Positions 11,135 through 21,797 of a DNA stretch of 64,000 nt are shown in pieces. Source of the stretch: Metridium senile (Eukaryota; Cnidaria; Anthozoa; Actiniaria; Metridiidae); assembly GCA_949775045.1 (NCBI GenBank), contig OX459099.1:1-64000 (forward strand), read 5' to 3'. A program made the position numbers and the translations under genes. Positions within the stretch are counted from its first letter, which is position 1, and the number at the start of each line of letters is the position of its first letter. Below the pieces are notes generated by a model. The model searched no databases. It saw only the letters and a program-made list of their open reading frames with translations, and was not told where the DNA came from.

Positions 11135-11160
11135 ACCCTAACCCTAACCCTAACCCTAAC
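11135..11160. repeat. Interstitial telomere-like tract (CCCTAA)4
   Basis: Four tandem copies of the animal telomere hexamer sit 43 bp after the last visible recombinase exon and lead directly into the 220-bp tandem duplication. A degenerate third tract lies at about 12562-12585. Confidence 0.85.
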
Positions 11161-11596
11161 CATAAAAGCGTTTGTGCTATCCTGTATAATCCCAAAAACG
11201 ATTAACCCAAGGGTTGAAGCAAAAGCGTTTTTAACCGAAAAATCCCAAAACGTTTAGCAGATATGCCGATATCTCTTTAAACGTTTTTCGACTAGATGGC
11301 TATCAGTTTTGCAAACGAAACCAGCTTTTACGGATAAACGTTTCATATTTATCAACTGATCATTTCTTTTTAACCCTAACCATAAAAGCGTTTGTGCTAT
11401 CCTGTATAATCCCAAAAACGATTAACCCATGCAAGGGTTGAAGCAAAAGCGTTTTTAACCGAAAAATCCCAAAACGTTTAGCAGATATGCCGATATCTCT
11501 TTAAACGTTTTTCGACTAGATGGCTATCAGTTTTGCAAACGAAACCAGCTTTTACGGATAAACGTTTCATATTTATCAACTGATCATTTCTTTTTA
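11151..11596. repeat. Tandem duplication of a 220-bp unit starting with CCCTAA
   Basis: Units 11151-11370 and 11371-11596 are nearly identical; the second carries a TGCA insertion. Each starts TAACCCTAACCATAAAAGCG and contains several AAACGTTT-type words (AAAACGTTTAGC, AAACGTTTTTCG, ATAAACGTTTCA). No coding frame spans them. Confidence 0.85.
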
Positions 11597-11651
11597 ACCT
11601 TTCAGTCACTAGCTGTCTTCTTTTTTTTTCTTCTTCTTCTCATTTTAAATA

Positions 11652-11809
11652 TACACCCAATTGCAAGAACGTTGTCCTGTCTTTTGTGATTTAGTAGGAT
11701 AGGAATTAATTAAAAGACAAAACAAGATCACTCAAGCTGAACTCTTGCTTTTGTTATTCCTTTGTTACTAAATTACTAATGTTCTTTTTTCATGTGACAA
11801 TTAGGTGTA
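11652..11809. mobile_element. Foldback MITE, third copy of the TACACC(C/T)A family (158 bp)
   Basis: It starts TACACCCAATTGCAAGAACG and ends CAATTAGGTGTA, and shares GATTTAGTAGGATAGGAATT and the AAAAGACAAAA region with the copies at 1561 and 2998. A solo end (ACACGTAATTGCAAGAACGA) lies near 12918. Confidence 0.75.
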
Positions 11810-11820
11810 TATACACGTAG

Positions 11821-12088
11821 CTATTTCAAAAAAAGTTGTCATCGCCAAAAGCGATAGGCGATAGGTTATTCCAAGACCCAAGTACACTATAGGTATAATC
11901 TAAAGTATCCACAGAAAAGCAGAAAAGCTGTCAGTACGTGTCTTCTAGGCACATTTTCAGTCCTTCGACAAGACATATAACTCTCCAGCGGAGATCGTTG
12001 TTTAGTGGAGTTGGCATGATTGAAAATTTCACGACTTAGGATTATACCCATAGTGCATTTTTGGCGATGACAACCTTTTTTGAAATAG
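11821..12088. mobile_element. Foldback MITE with CTATTTCAAAAAA ends
   Basis: Arms 11821-11850 and 12059-12088 are 30-bp inverted repeats with one mismatch (core GTTGTCATCGCCAAAA). A second inner inverted pair, ACTATAGGTATAAT / ATTATACCCATAGT, follows. It was inserted immediately beside the MITE that ends at 11809. Confidence 0.7.
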
Positions 12089-12093
12089 GTGTT

Positions 12094-12971
12094 TATGTTG
12101 TAGTTCAGGTTCAATATGATTTTAAACCAGTTCAATTTATTTTGAACAATTTTGAACCAGTACAATAGTCTTGAACTGGTACAATCTGACATTCTAAATC
12201 TAAGGGATTTTATTTATGGGACTAAATAAAACAGGGGGATCTAACCTACTTACCACACCCTCCTTTTGATCTCACTTACACCTCTCCCCCCCCTAACTCT
12301 CTCACTTACCTAACATTCCCACTTGACTTGCTAATTTGCCTTACTATACCTAACACATAACTAACTATTGAATTAATGTAATTGGGTTACCTGTGCTTTT
12401 TATTTTTTCCTTTTTCTTACCACGGCTGGGAATAGAACCAGGATCTCTTGCTTCTAAGTCCAGAGACTACACCACTATACCACAATGACTCAGTTGAAAA
12501 TTCTGCATTAGACTTTTGTTTCATTCATAAACTCCCAATAATGGCATAAATTAAACCTATTCCTAAACCTAACCCTAAACCTAGTACTAGTACTACTACT
12601 AGTATTAGTACTACTATTCATCCATTCGTTTATTCATTCATTCATTCATTCAATCATCCATTCATTCATTTATTCATCAGCCATTCGTTTATTCATTCGT
12701 TCATCCATTCATTCATTCATTCATCAAATCATTATTCCAACCATTTATTCATTCCGTCAGTAAGCAGTATTTTTTTTCATAATAATAATGCTCTCAATTC
12801 ATTCAGTCGATCATTATTGATAACAAATAAAAAACACAGGACCACTGAATTATACACTTAAATATTTTTATTTGAAATAAACATGGGTACATAACAATCA
12901 ATAGCCTTGACGTATTTACACGTAATTGCAAGAACGAACGTTTTCTATTTCTTTCCCACTTAATTACAAAC
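12094..12971. other. Repeat-rich spacer without a gene
   Basis: It contains the tRNA-like element, a degenerate telomere tract (12562-12585), an (ACT)n-like patch (12582-12615), a degenerate (TTCA)n minisatellite (about 12615-12755) and a solo MITE end (about 12918-12965). No coding signal was seen. Confidence 0.5.
12425..12492 (-). other. tRNA-like sequence: SINE promoter head or tRNA pseudogene
   Basis: Read on the - strand it contains an A-box-like TGGTATAGTGG and a B-box-like GGTTCTATTCC inside a pairing T-arm (CTGG/CCAG), at tRNA spacing. The acceptor arms pair only with wobbles and a mismatch, and no good anticodon stem forms. It is more likely the polymerase III promoter of a SINE, or a tRNA relic, than a working tRNA. 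Confidence 0.5.
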
Positions 12972-14050
12972 GCATCATTAATATTTTTTTTAAATTATTA
13001 TCCAAAAAAAACCTTGCCTAAATAACTAATATATTTCTAGATGTTTTTAAAACTAACATTAACTAATGAATTAACTGTAACAATGAACCAAAACTAAATT
13101 TCTCTATAAATTAACAGTAACAGCTGAAAACACGTAACGTAAACGCAACGTATATATATTTTTAGATTTTGCTTTTTTTTATACAAAAAGAGAACAAATG
13201 CGAAAGTTGTATTTGCAGACAAATATATAGAAAAGAGAGAACGGGAAAAAAATGTTTTTGACTTGTAATACATTTTTGCCTTCGTATACGACTTTCGCAT
13301 TCGAGACGAAACAGACTGCAAAGGATTTCGTCCAATACCTCTGGCATAATTTTTACCAAACAGTTCAAAAATTACGGTCTGACAGCATATTGGGCGTCAA
13401 CCTATATTTAATTGTCAGCCAGCTAGGTTATAACAAGATGAACTGCCGAAACTGAACTATTCGCATCATTAATATATTTTTTTAATTATTATCCAAAAAA
13501 AAAACCTTGCCTAAATAACCAATATATTTCTAGATGTTCTCAATCCTAACATTAACTAATGAATTAACTGTAACAATGAACCAAAACTAAATTTCTCTAT
13601 AAATTAACAGTAACAGCTGAAAACACGTAACGTAAACGCAACGTATATATTTTTATATATTTTGCTTTTTTTAACAAAAAGAGAACAAATACGAAAGTTG
13701 TATTTGCAGACAAATATATAGAAAAGAGAGAACGGGAAAAAAATGTTTTTGACTTGTAATACATTTTTGCCTTCATATACGACTTTCGCATTCGAGACGA
13801 AACAGACTGCAAAGGATTTCGTCCAATACCTCTGGCATAATTTTTACCAAACAGTTCAAAAATTACGGTCTGACAGCATATTGGGCGTCAACCTACATAC
13901 TTATAACAATTTAATTGTCGGCCAGCTATAGGTTTATAACAAGATGAACTGCCGAAACTGAACTATTTGCATCATTAATATATTTTTTTAATTATTATCC
14001 AAAAAAAAAACCTTGCCTAAATAACCAATATATTGGGCGTCAACATATTT
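12972..14050. repeat. About 500-bp unit in tandem, two full copies and one deleted copy
   Basis: Units start at GCATCATTAATAT: 12972-13462, 13463-13968, and a third from 13969 that jumps after about 60 bp to the unit end (TTGGGCGTCAAC). The copies are almost identical. Each full copy carries the same + frame block, which reads KDFVQYLWHNFYQTVQKLR and then SDSILGVN (about 13318-13400 and 13808-13890). It weakly resembles the segment before box II of the recombinases. The array abuts the 3' end of the - strand recombinase gene. Confidence 0.85.
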
Positions 14051-14145
14051 ACGAAGGCGCATCGACTTGAAAACACGTGCTCTCTCCGACATTAAAAAAT
14101 TGTAAATGACAAGTAGCAGGGCCGGGGGAAAAAACCTCAAAGAAA

Positions 14146-17100
14146 TCAAGTGCGAGCCTGCCTGTGTAAATCTAGCCTATCTGAACGCAACTCGTAAAGC
14201 CGATCGCTTGCGTTGTATACGAGATCTATTGGAAAGAGAACACTGGCGCTAGACTCCACATAACTTTTCCCTGTGACCATTCTAAAGCAATTTTGAGAGA
14301 CCTCGTCGAAGTGTGCTAGGACGACATCCTTTTTGTTACCGCTGTAACGTAAAACTTTGGCCAAAAGAATTTGCGGAGATTGACCGGTTGAATTACTCGC
14401 AACTAAGGCCACAAAATCGCCTGGTGTCGCCATAGCGTCTGCGTAACCATCATCGTCATGACTAGTTGCCGCAATTGCAAATTCATCGTCGCGCGAGTGG
14501 TCTGCGAAAATTGTCTCATTTGCTTTTCGTGCGAGGACTCCTAGAGCAGGAGTTTTTTTTTCGTCTCTGCTACGGTCGTCGTAAAACCTGCGTTGCGACC
14601 TGACACTGTGTCGCATAACGGTTGCTAGACTTTCTAGCAATTGACCACTGTCGTGTGCCTCTGGAAGGCTTAAGAAATACGAAACTACGCTATGACGAAT
14701 ATCGTTCACGCCTAATCTTAAGTCGCAGTGGCGTTCGAAGAGGTTCCCTATGTACTTGTTGAATGATGCGACGCAAAATGGCTGGCCCCTTGCATTCACG
14801 AGAAAAAAATCGTGGCTGGCTCCCTGAAGCAGTTTGGACCGATAGGACTTAATGTAAAGGCAAATATGGTACTCGAGCTGACTCCCTCTTAAAACAGTCC
14901 TGTCCGGGCCGTAAAATCGCTTAGTCTTATAATCGTTGCACAACAAAATGAGGGTGTCGCCATCATGAACTAAAAAATTACCATCTAGCGAACTGACGGA
15001 GGCCTCCGTCTCGGCTATTCTGAGCGAGATGAACTCCTTACACCGGCCGGTCGCGTGTGTGTACAATAAAAGAATGCACAAATTCATGAGAGCTTTCGCC
15101 TTGGTCACACCTGTCGGCGAGTCTTCGAACTCGTGCAACAAATTCCTAGCTATCTCAAGTATTTCTTCGTACAAAATAGACTTTTTTTTCCCTACCGCTG
15201 GTCTTTCCCTCCTAGCGTCAAATTCTAACTGGCTTTGGAGCGCGCGCAATCTAGAAATGGAAGGAAGACCCTCTTGCTCGGTTGCAGTCTGGTCACGGTG
15301 CAAATAGCGAACAACACTTATAAGGGCCGAGACGTACCTGGATACGGTGATGCTCTGAAGATTTCGGTCGCTCGACCTTAAATAATTACAAAACCCCTCT
15401 ACCAAGTCTCCGTGCTCGACATGCTCAAACGAGATGGTCACGCCTGGACGAACGTCCTTCACGTATTTAAAATAGCCTAGGAGTCTCTCGATGGTTTTAA
15501 GAACAGTCGCGTCTTGCAAAACATGACAGTTTCGTTGCGTGTTTAGCGGCCGAGTGTAAAAAGACTTGAACTTTTCGATCTCGTTGGTAACATTTGCATC
15601 TAGCTGGTCGAGCGAAATTTTTCTACTAGCGCGACGATTGCTGGAGGAAGAAACTGATGTGACTTCGTCCTCCGAAGAGCTACTACTGTCATTTACAATT
15701 TCAACTGGAATTTGTGGTATGAAATTTTCCCGCGGAGGCAGTTGTGAATCATTTTCGGAGGCCAGAGGAACACGTGTTTTTATTTCGACTTCGCTAGAGC
15801 ATATATAAGAACTACTGCTGCTATTATCATTGTTATCATTAATACCGCCATGGATAATGGTGTTATTTCTACTAGTGAATGAGTGCGCGTGCTGCAATTT
15901 CGATTTATGAGTACAGTGTGCGGCTGTCGATTCCCCTAAGAGCAACAATTTTGACGGCCCACTATCTAGTTTATCTGCATCATTGCTATGCGACATGCTC
16001 GATGGAACTACTGATTGATTTTGGTTTGTCGCCGACAAACTATGCGAAATATTAAACTTGCGCTTTTTGGGGGGAGAGCTAAGGGTCTCTCTACCCTCAC
16101 AATGGGTAATTAGTCTAAATACGTCGAATTGTGAAATCAGTTTGAAGGCGCCTATTGCAATATCGGGAATCCTGTCTTTGAAATGAATGTGTTCTTGGAC
16201 TGAGCATCTTGGTTTTAATATTTTTAGATTCCTCACCCATGTCTTTAAAGTTCCAGTTGGCACACTGGGAAAAAGCTTCATTCTTACTTCGGAGTAACAA
16301 TAATAGATCACTTCCCCACGCGATACGTTGGACAATTCCTTTAACATGTTGTTGCGTTGTTGGCTGAAACAAAATGAGTCGGCATTATTGTCTAGAAACT
16401 TTTTATGACAAAAAAACAAACAAATTCTTATACACTGTTTATGACAAGTGATAAAAATGGGACCCTGTTTATGACAGTTTAGGACAGTGTTAATGCCGCG
16501 AAAACGTGCTGAATTTCCCGAAAGACGAAAGACCGCGCTGCTCATCATATTACCTAATTAATATACATGATTATGACAAAAAAAAAAAAAAACTAAGGAA
16601 ATGGGGAAATGGGGTAAAAAGGATACCCTGTTCATGACAGAAAACTCAAAAAACCATACCCTGTTTATGACAGAAAGCTCGAAAAACCATACCCTGTTTA
16701 TGACAGGGGGACTAAAACGTTTGGGATTAAAACGTTTCTCTTTAAAAATAAAGATAGTTAAACATGTTATTAGTTGCGATCGTAAATTACTTACGTCAAA
16801 TTTGTAGGAGTGTGTGGTCGTGCCCGAACTGGGGTGTATTTCAATGAATGATCGGCATTTGAGGTCTCCATGTCCAAACGGTGTTCTTTCAAAACTGATT
16901 GTGAGAGCGCTGTCTGTTCCCCCATCAAGTCGCTACTAAAAAAAAAAACACAATCAGTCATTATTACTAGTTAGATGACAGTTTAGGACCCCGTGTTAAT
17001 GCCGCGAAAACGTGCTGAATTTCCCGAAAGACGAAAGACCGCGCTGCTCATCATATTACCTAATTAATATACATGATTATGACAAAAACAAAGTAAGGAA

Positions 17101-17450
17101 ATTGGGAAATGGGGTAAAAAGGATACCCTGTTCATGACAGAAAACTCAAAAAAACATACCCTGTTTATGACAGAAAGCTCGAAAAACCATACCCTGTTTA
17201 TGACAGGGGGACTAAAACGTTTGGGATTAAAACGTTTCTCTTTAAAAATAAAGATAGTTAAACATGTTATTAGTTGCGATCGTAAATTACTTACGTCAAA
17301 TTTGTAGGAGTGTGTGGTCGTTCTCGGAGTGGAGTGTATTTCAATGAATGATCGGCATTTGAGGTCTCCATGTCCAAACGGTGTTTTTTCAAAACTGGAA
17401 TGTGTGTCATCGATTGTAAGGGCGCTGTGTGTTCCCCCATCAAGTCGCTA
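14146..17450 (-). CDS. Tyrosine recombinase (Crypton/phage-integrase-like), complete catalytic domain
   Basis: The main exon is 16363-14146. It is preceded by a strong acceptor (TTTGTTTCAG) and joins in frame to an upstream exon at 16935-16795, which is itself duplicated at 17450-17295. Starting at the ATG at 17440 gives 834 residues; starting at 16925 gives 782; the first ATG inside the main exon is 16347. The sequence has a basic N-terminal part, a Ser-rich linker (about 15650-15850), and a core-binding region (GFCNYLRSSDRNLQSITVSR). The catalytic domain follows, numbered along the frame open from 16548: Arg502 in HATGRCKEFISLR, Lys541 in DYKTKRFYG, Arg618 in NDIRHSVVSYF, His647 and Tyr656 in MRHSVRSQRRFYDDR. 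The usual HxxR His is Asn615. A C-terminal domain of about 100 residues (GDFVALVAS... to YELRSDR) could be a small beta-barrel. The role is DNA strand exchange; whether this is a mobile Crypton-like element or a host gene is open. Confidence 0.8.
16433..17206. promoter_or_regulatory. Cluster of CCCTGTTTATGACAG motifs
   Basis: Copies lie at 16463-16477, 16626-16640, 16659-16673, 16692-16706, 17126-17140, 17159-17173 and 17192-17206; the first of each triplet has TTC for TTT. A degenerate copy lies at 16433-16447. Within each triplet the spacing is exactly 33 bp, about three helical turns. They lie between the 5' exons and the catalytic exon of the recombinase gene. They may be binding sites for the recombinase or a regulator, or simply a minisatellite. 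Confidence 0.5.
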
Positions 17451-17498
17451 CTAAAAAAAAAACACACACACACAATCAGTCATTATTACTAGTTAGAT
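16471..17498. repeat. About 504-bp tandem duplication carrying a coding exon
   Basis: Units 16471-16974 and 16975-17498 are closely similar. Each contains the motif cluster (CCCTGTTTATGACAG) and, on the - strand, an exon with its own acceptor (TTTTTTAG) and donor (GTAAGTAA). The outer copy has a 15-bp insertion in the exon and a longer (CA)n. The inner copy supplies the extreme 5' end of the open frame that reaches 16548. Confidence 0.9.
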
Positions 17499-19172
17499 CA
17501 GTCTACGTTCAATATCTATCTACGAAAGAAATTAAGACAATACTTTTTTCGTACTGAAGCTGTGAGCGCCAAAAACTGATTTCTTGAAGAACGGCTGTTG
17601 TACAAGGCTAAAATCTATTTATTCAGAAAGTTTAACTTGTTTGTAAGTGGAAAAGACTGATGAAAGTGGAGCCAAAGTGTTATTAACCCAAACCAAAAAT
17701 TTGAATTGAAAATGAGGTTTAGGCCTTTATCTGTTTATTTCCCATACCTTTTCTTTAAAAAATGCCCCAAAAAGCTGCATTCTAACACAAATTCAACAAA
17801 ACATCTTTGTACAATTGAAAATACCGCTTAAACAGGCATGTTATCTTAGTACATTAGTTTCTAACTGTTTAAAGAGGTTTTTGAGCGTTAACCCAAAACG
17901 AAAATTGAGATTAAAACTCGTGCAAAAGTCTAGTTTATGGCGCTTTTTGCCAATATTGCTTGTCATTGAAAAAAATATCCTCTTAATCTGCTAATTTTAA
18001 TACTTACTTACCTACTTATAGTATTTCAAATGTGTCGATTTGAATAGGAGAGAATGCCTAGCTCGGTGCGTTCTTTATTTGGAGAGCAATCAAAGATCTG
18101 CAACATGGAGGAATTAGGAAATCAGCATACATCAAACCATGGCCAAAACATTATACAATATATCAATACCTTATAATCGTAGGAGCTAATATGCTGTCCA
18201 GTATATACCGCGTATATAACTATTTAGTTCCTTCGCTATAGTAGAACGACTCGATTATAGTAACAAATCGCAAACGGTCATGATCATCACCGTGGCAAAC
18301 TGCACTGATGTCTAGCTACAATACTGACAATCGCTAGTGTTGGAATGAACGTACGTGCTTCGACATATCACTAAATAAACATACCTTCCTGGACTTTGGC
18401 CAGACAGAACGGCACCAATAGTGATTAACAATAGAGTTTCCAGATAGATATCCTATCAGTGTTGTCGATCTAAACATTACAGGAGGTAAGTTGAAAGGAT
18501 CCCGACATTTGTGGTGATTTTAACAAATCGTTTGATAATTTAAACGATTAACAGATCATCAAGTTACAAATCTAGTCCCCGTCCGGAAAAGAAATGACTG
18601 AAAGTTACTCCCGTTATTACGGACTCTCGCACACTTTGTTTGGTCCCAATCGCACGTTTTCATTGTTTAACTCTCGTTATATAATGGACGAGGGAAGGAA
18701 AAGCTGGAAAACAAACCCCACTTTTTTTTATTCAAACTACGTCTATGTTTTCTTCATAAACATGAGCAGTTTTTGTGAACAATAATCAGCAACTTGAACT
18801 GCAACATGTTTCTACAATGATCAAATAAAAATTTATAACAAAAAAATACAAAAAAATGATTGTCCACCCTACACACACACACCATACCATAGTCAATGAG
18901 CTAGGCTGTATATACGTCTTAAAAAAATAACAATTGCCTAAAAAGGTCCCACTCTGAGAACGAGGCTGAAATATTGACTTCCCGCACTTTTTTCCCACCG
19001 CGAACACAGGAAACCCAACGATCACAGGACAACCCCTCACAAGAAAAAAAAAATTATGCTTTAATTGAAGGATGACGGGCTGATTGAATGGATGAATGAG
19101 CTTGTTAGAATGATAATCATAAATAAATTAGTGAATGAATCATTAATTGGCACAATAGACGGGGCTCACTAG
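17499..19172. other. Non-coding stretch upstream of the - strand recombinase gene
   Basis: Apart from the possible untranslated exon at 18012-18097 I see no coding signal. The sequence is A+T-rich and without clear tandem or inverted repeats. Confidence 0.4.
18012..18097 (-). other. Possible 5' untranslated exon of the - strand recombinase gene
   Basis: On the - strand an acceptor (CATGTTGCAG) and a strong donor (GTAG/GTAAGTAAG) bound 86 bases that contain stops in all frames. It would splice to the exon at 17450, where the ATG (17440) follows 10 bases in. It is supported only by its splice sites. Confidence 0.3.
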
Positions 19173-19295
19173 AGTGATTTCCTGTACAGAGCAAAAAAGT
19201 TATGGAACCAATTAGACGATTCTTGTAAACAGACAACAAATCTGAACTCTTTTAAAAAAAGAACTAAAAAACAAAGACAGTTTTTCCATAAATAG
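19173..19295 (+). pseudogene. LINE reverse-transcriptase C-terminal remnant with (ATGT)n tail
   Basis: The frame reads SDFLYRAKKLWNQLDDS, then a Lys/Thr-rich end with NLNSFKKRTKKQ, and stops at 19293-19295. KLWN.L followed by SFK+ is the usual end of CR1/L2/Jockey-like ORF2. The 3'UTR follows and ends in an ATGT repeat at about 19453-19470, the 3' tail of the insertion. A stop just before 19173 marks the 5' break. Confidence 0.65.
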
Positions 19296-19630
19296 TACTA
19301 TATAAATAGTACTATATGATACATCCACCATTTTATATCTCGAAAAATATATTTTAACGCTCGAACTATCATGCTTTGTATTTTTTATATGCAAAATATC
19401 TATTCTTTGTGTAAATTATTCTTGAAAAACCTTTTATAGGAAGTTTAATAAAATGTATGTATGTATGTATTTTCATTTGACCGTGCAAGAAAAACCACTA
19501 TTTAGTTTGTACTTGTTGGTAAAGAACAAAAGAAAACAATAGATTCAGAGTGTAGTAACAACTATTAGTTTGCCAATTCTTTCATGGTCATATGAAAATC
19601 AATCTGTATCCGTAAAATAGTTTGCCAATA

Positions 19631-19961
19631 CAGGATCTCGTCACGTGACATACACCCCCCCCCCCCCTAAAAAAAAAATTAGTTCTACTAAAAAAATTAT
19701 TGCCATATTCAGAAAGAGCACATTAAAGTTAGTACTGTCGCTGAGTTTTAGCATTTCTTGATGTAATTGGAAATGTTTAATTTATCTTTTTTTTCAAAAC
19801 TCGAAACTTAATTTAACAAAGAACGTATGACTGGGACGCATGTAAAGTTTCGAGTTTTGAACAAAATCTAAATATTACATTAATTACATCTTTCTGAATA
19901 TGCCAATAATTTTTTAGCAGAGCTAATTTTTTTGGAATTTGTGTCACGTGACCAGATCCTG
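19631..19961. mobile_element. Foldback MITE with CAGGATCT ends (331 bp)
   Basis: The ends CAGGATCT and AGATCCTG are complementary. Inward pairs follow: GTCACGTGAC on both sides, TTAGTTCTACTAAAAAAATT against AATTTTTTAGCAGAGCTAA, CATATTCAGAAAG against CTTTCTGAATATG, and an inner CAAAACTCGAAACTT against AAGTTTCGAGTTTTG. Runs of C and A in the left arm are slippage expansions. Confidence 0.75.
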
Positions 19962-20717
19962 CAAAAGGCCTATTGTGATATAAATCAATTGCTCTCTTTC
20001 TCCGGGATCCCTGTCCGATTGATAAATTTTGGCTTCTTGCGCTACAGCATCGTTTCCATAACTTTCTAGATTATTTATATATGTAGATAGTTAGACCACT
20101 CAGTGGGGTAGCAGAAAGCTTATTCATATGCGCGGTTACGGCATATATCATCAAAGAATACCATCGTTTACGAGTTTCGATTACGAATTTTATTGAATAA
20201 ACCATGATTATCATTAATATAATATTTCTTCTCTCTCGACGTTGAAGTGGGATCAGGATCACATCATCATGGTACTCCGACACCAGGTTTTGCTTCAGGA
20301 TGAGTTTTTAGATATTTCCTAGATTGGCTGCTGAGACCCAACTGGACAAAGCATCAATCGGATAATTAATCGCCGTGCGCCCCTTCTCCTATTAGTAAAA
20401 GCAGTTCCGCCGGGCTTAAATCTAAGCCACACGAGCAGGCTAGGAGTTGGACGGCTTAGTTGTCAGAGGCTATGTTAATAGCACGCCTTGAGGAAAATTT
20501 ATAAGACAATGGTTGCTTGTCTCCAAAGCCTCTCCTCGGCTATGACAACCTTGGAACCAATATGAGGATCATTATGGGGTCAACGTTACTAAAATTTAGT
20601 CGTAAGCGTTGAACTCAAGCTGACCGAAATCGTAATCATATCAAAATATTACCTGCATGCTGTCCGTGATTGTCATCACCCCATTGAGGCCCTCATATTC
20701 TCCCGGAGACAATGTTA
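19962..20717. other. Non-coding stretch, possibly an old retroelement 3' region
   Basis: No gene is recognised. The block from about 20400 to 20717 is less A+T-rich than its surroundings and runs straight into the (AAT)n tract, as the 3'UTR of a non-LTR element would; this is a guess. Confidence 0.3.
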
Positions 20718-20900
<183 letters not shown>

Positions 20901-21570
20901 CTCCCCTCTCTCCATCAGTGCTCCTTTTTACGGGTATTTAAAGCTACTTAAAGCTACACGGAAAGGAAAGAAGTCGAAACAAACTGTGAGATAATGATTA
21001 TGATAATGACAATGATTACATGGTAATGATAATGAGTGTTAACCGGCAAATGTATATTTGAAATGTAATGATTCATGTTTGCTGAGAATTAAATAAGTGA
21101 AATGATTACATCAATGTCATAATAGAATATTAAACGTCGTCGGAGGCAATTATTATGATTATATTTGTTATTGTAAATTGCGACAAGATATCAAAAAAAC
21201 TGAGACAAAACTTCAGTAGTTAGCGTGCTGTATGAGGAGTAATGAACATCGGTCGCAAACGTCCCCTTTATCATGTTTATACCTTAAGTCTGTTCTGAAC
21301 TAATTTAAAAAGAATAATGATGATGATGAGATTGAAAATGATATTATTCATAATGATAATGGTAATGTTAAAAGTCATAGTTATAGTTATACTGATGATG
21401 ACGATGATGATGATGATGACGATAATAATCTTGTTGACAATGATGATAAGGGACGGACCGTCTGATTTTTGAGGGGGGCTGTCCCAAATTACCGAAAAAA
21501 TCGAGCAAAGCCTTGAACCTATAACAAATAATCTAATAACAATAATAATAATAACAATAATCGTAATAGG
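20901..21570. other. Low-complexity GAT/AAT-rich spacer
   Basis: There is no coding signal beyond triplet-repeat artefacts. A short less repetitive island at 21450-21530 has no recognisable content. Confidence 0.45.
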
Positions 21571-21739
21571 CGATAATGATGATAATAAGAAGATAAACAA
21601 CAACAACAATAATAATAATAATAATACAATATGAAGAAGAATGAGATTATTCAGTACGCTATTCAGACGTATTGAGCGTCTATTCGATTCTTAATAATGT
21701 CATAACGGTTTATCCTTCATAAACTCGGATGGTATACAT
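21571..21739 (-). pseudogene. Damaged copy of the 3' end of the GNAT-nuclease gene
   Basis: The segment matches 22208-22377, which covers the last codons and downstream flank of the gene at 22289-25701. It shares the GATAATGATGATAATAAGAAG run, GAATGAGATTATT, TGAGCGTCTATTC and ATGTCATAACGGTTT. Deletions break the reading frame. It is an 170-bp tandem-type duplicate separated from the original by a MITE. Confidence 0.7.
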
Positions 21740-21797
21740 ATAACTCTGTATTGATATTAATTGATTCGAATAGCAAAGAGAGAATATGTTTCTTTAA

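Noticed and set aside
12425..12492. Functional tRNA gene
   Set aside because: The anticodon stem does not pair and the acceptor stem is imperfect. Only the internal promoter boxes and T-arm are tRNA-like.
16348..16548. N-terminal extension of the recombinase frame up to 16548 (residues with repeated CHK)
   Set aside because: It is translation of the CCCTGTTTATGACAG motifs and of an intron. A strong acceptor at 16364 and the in-frame upstream exon give a better start.
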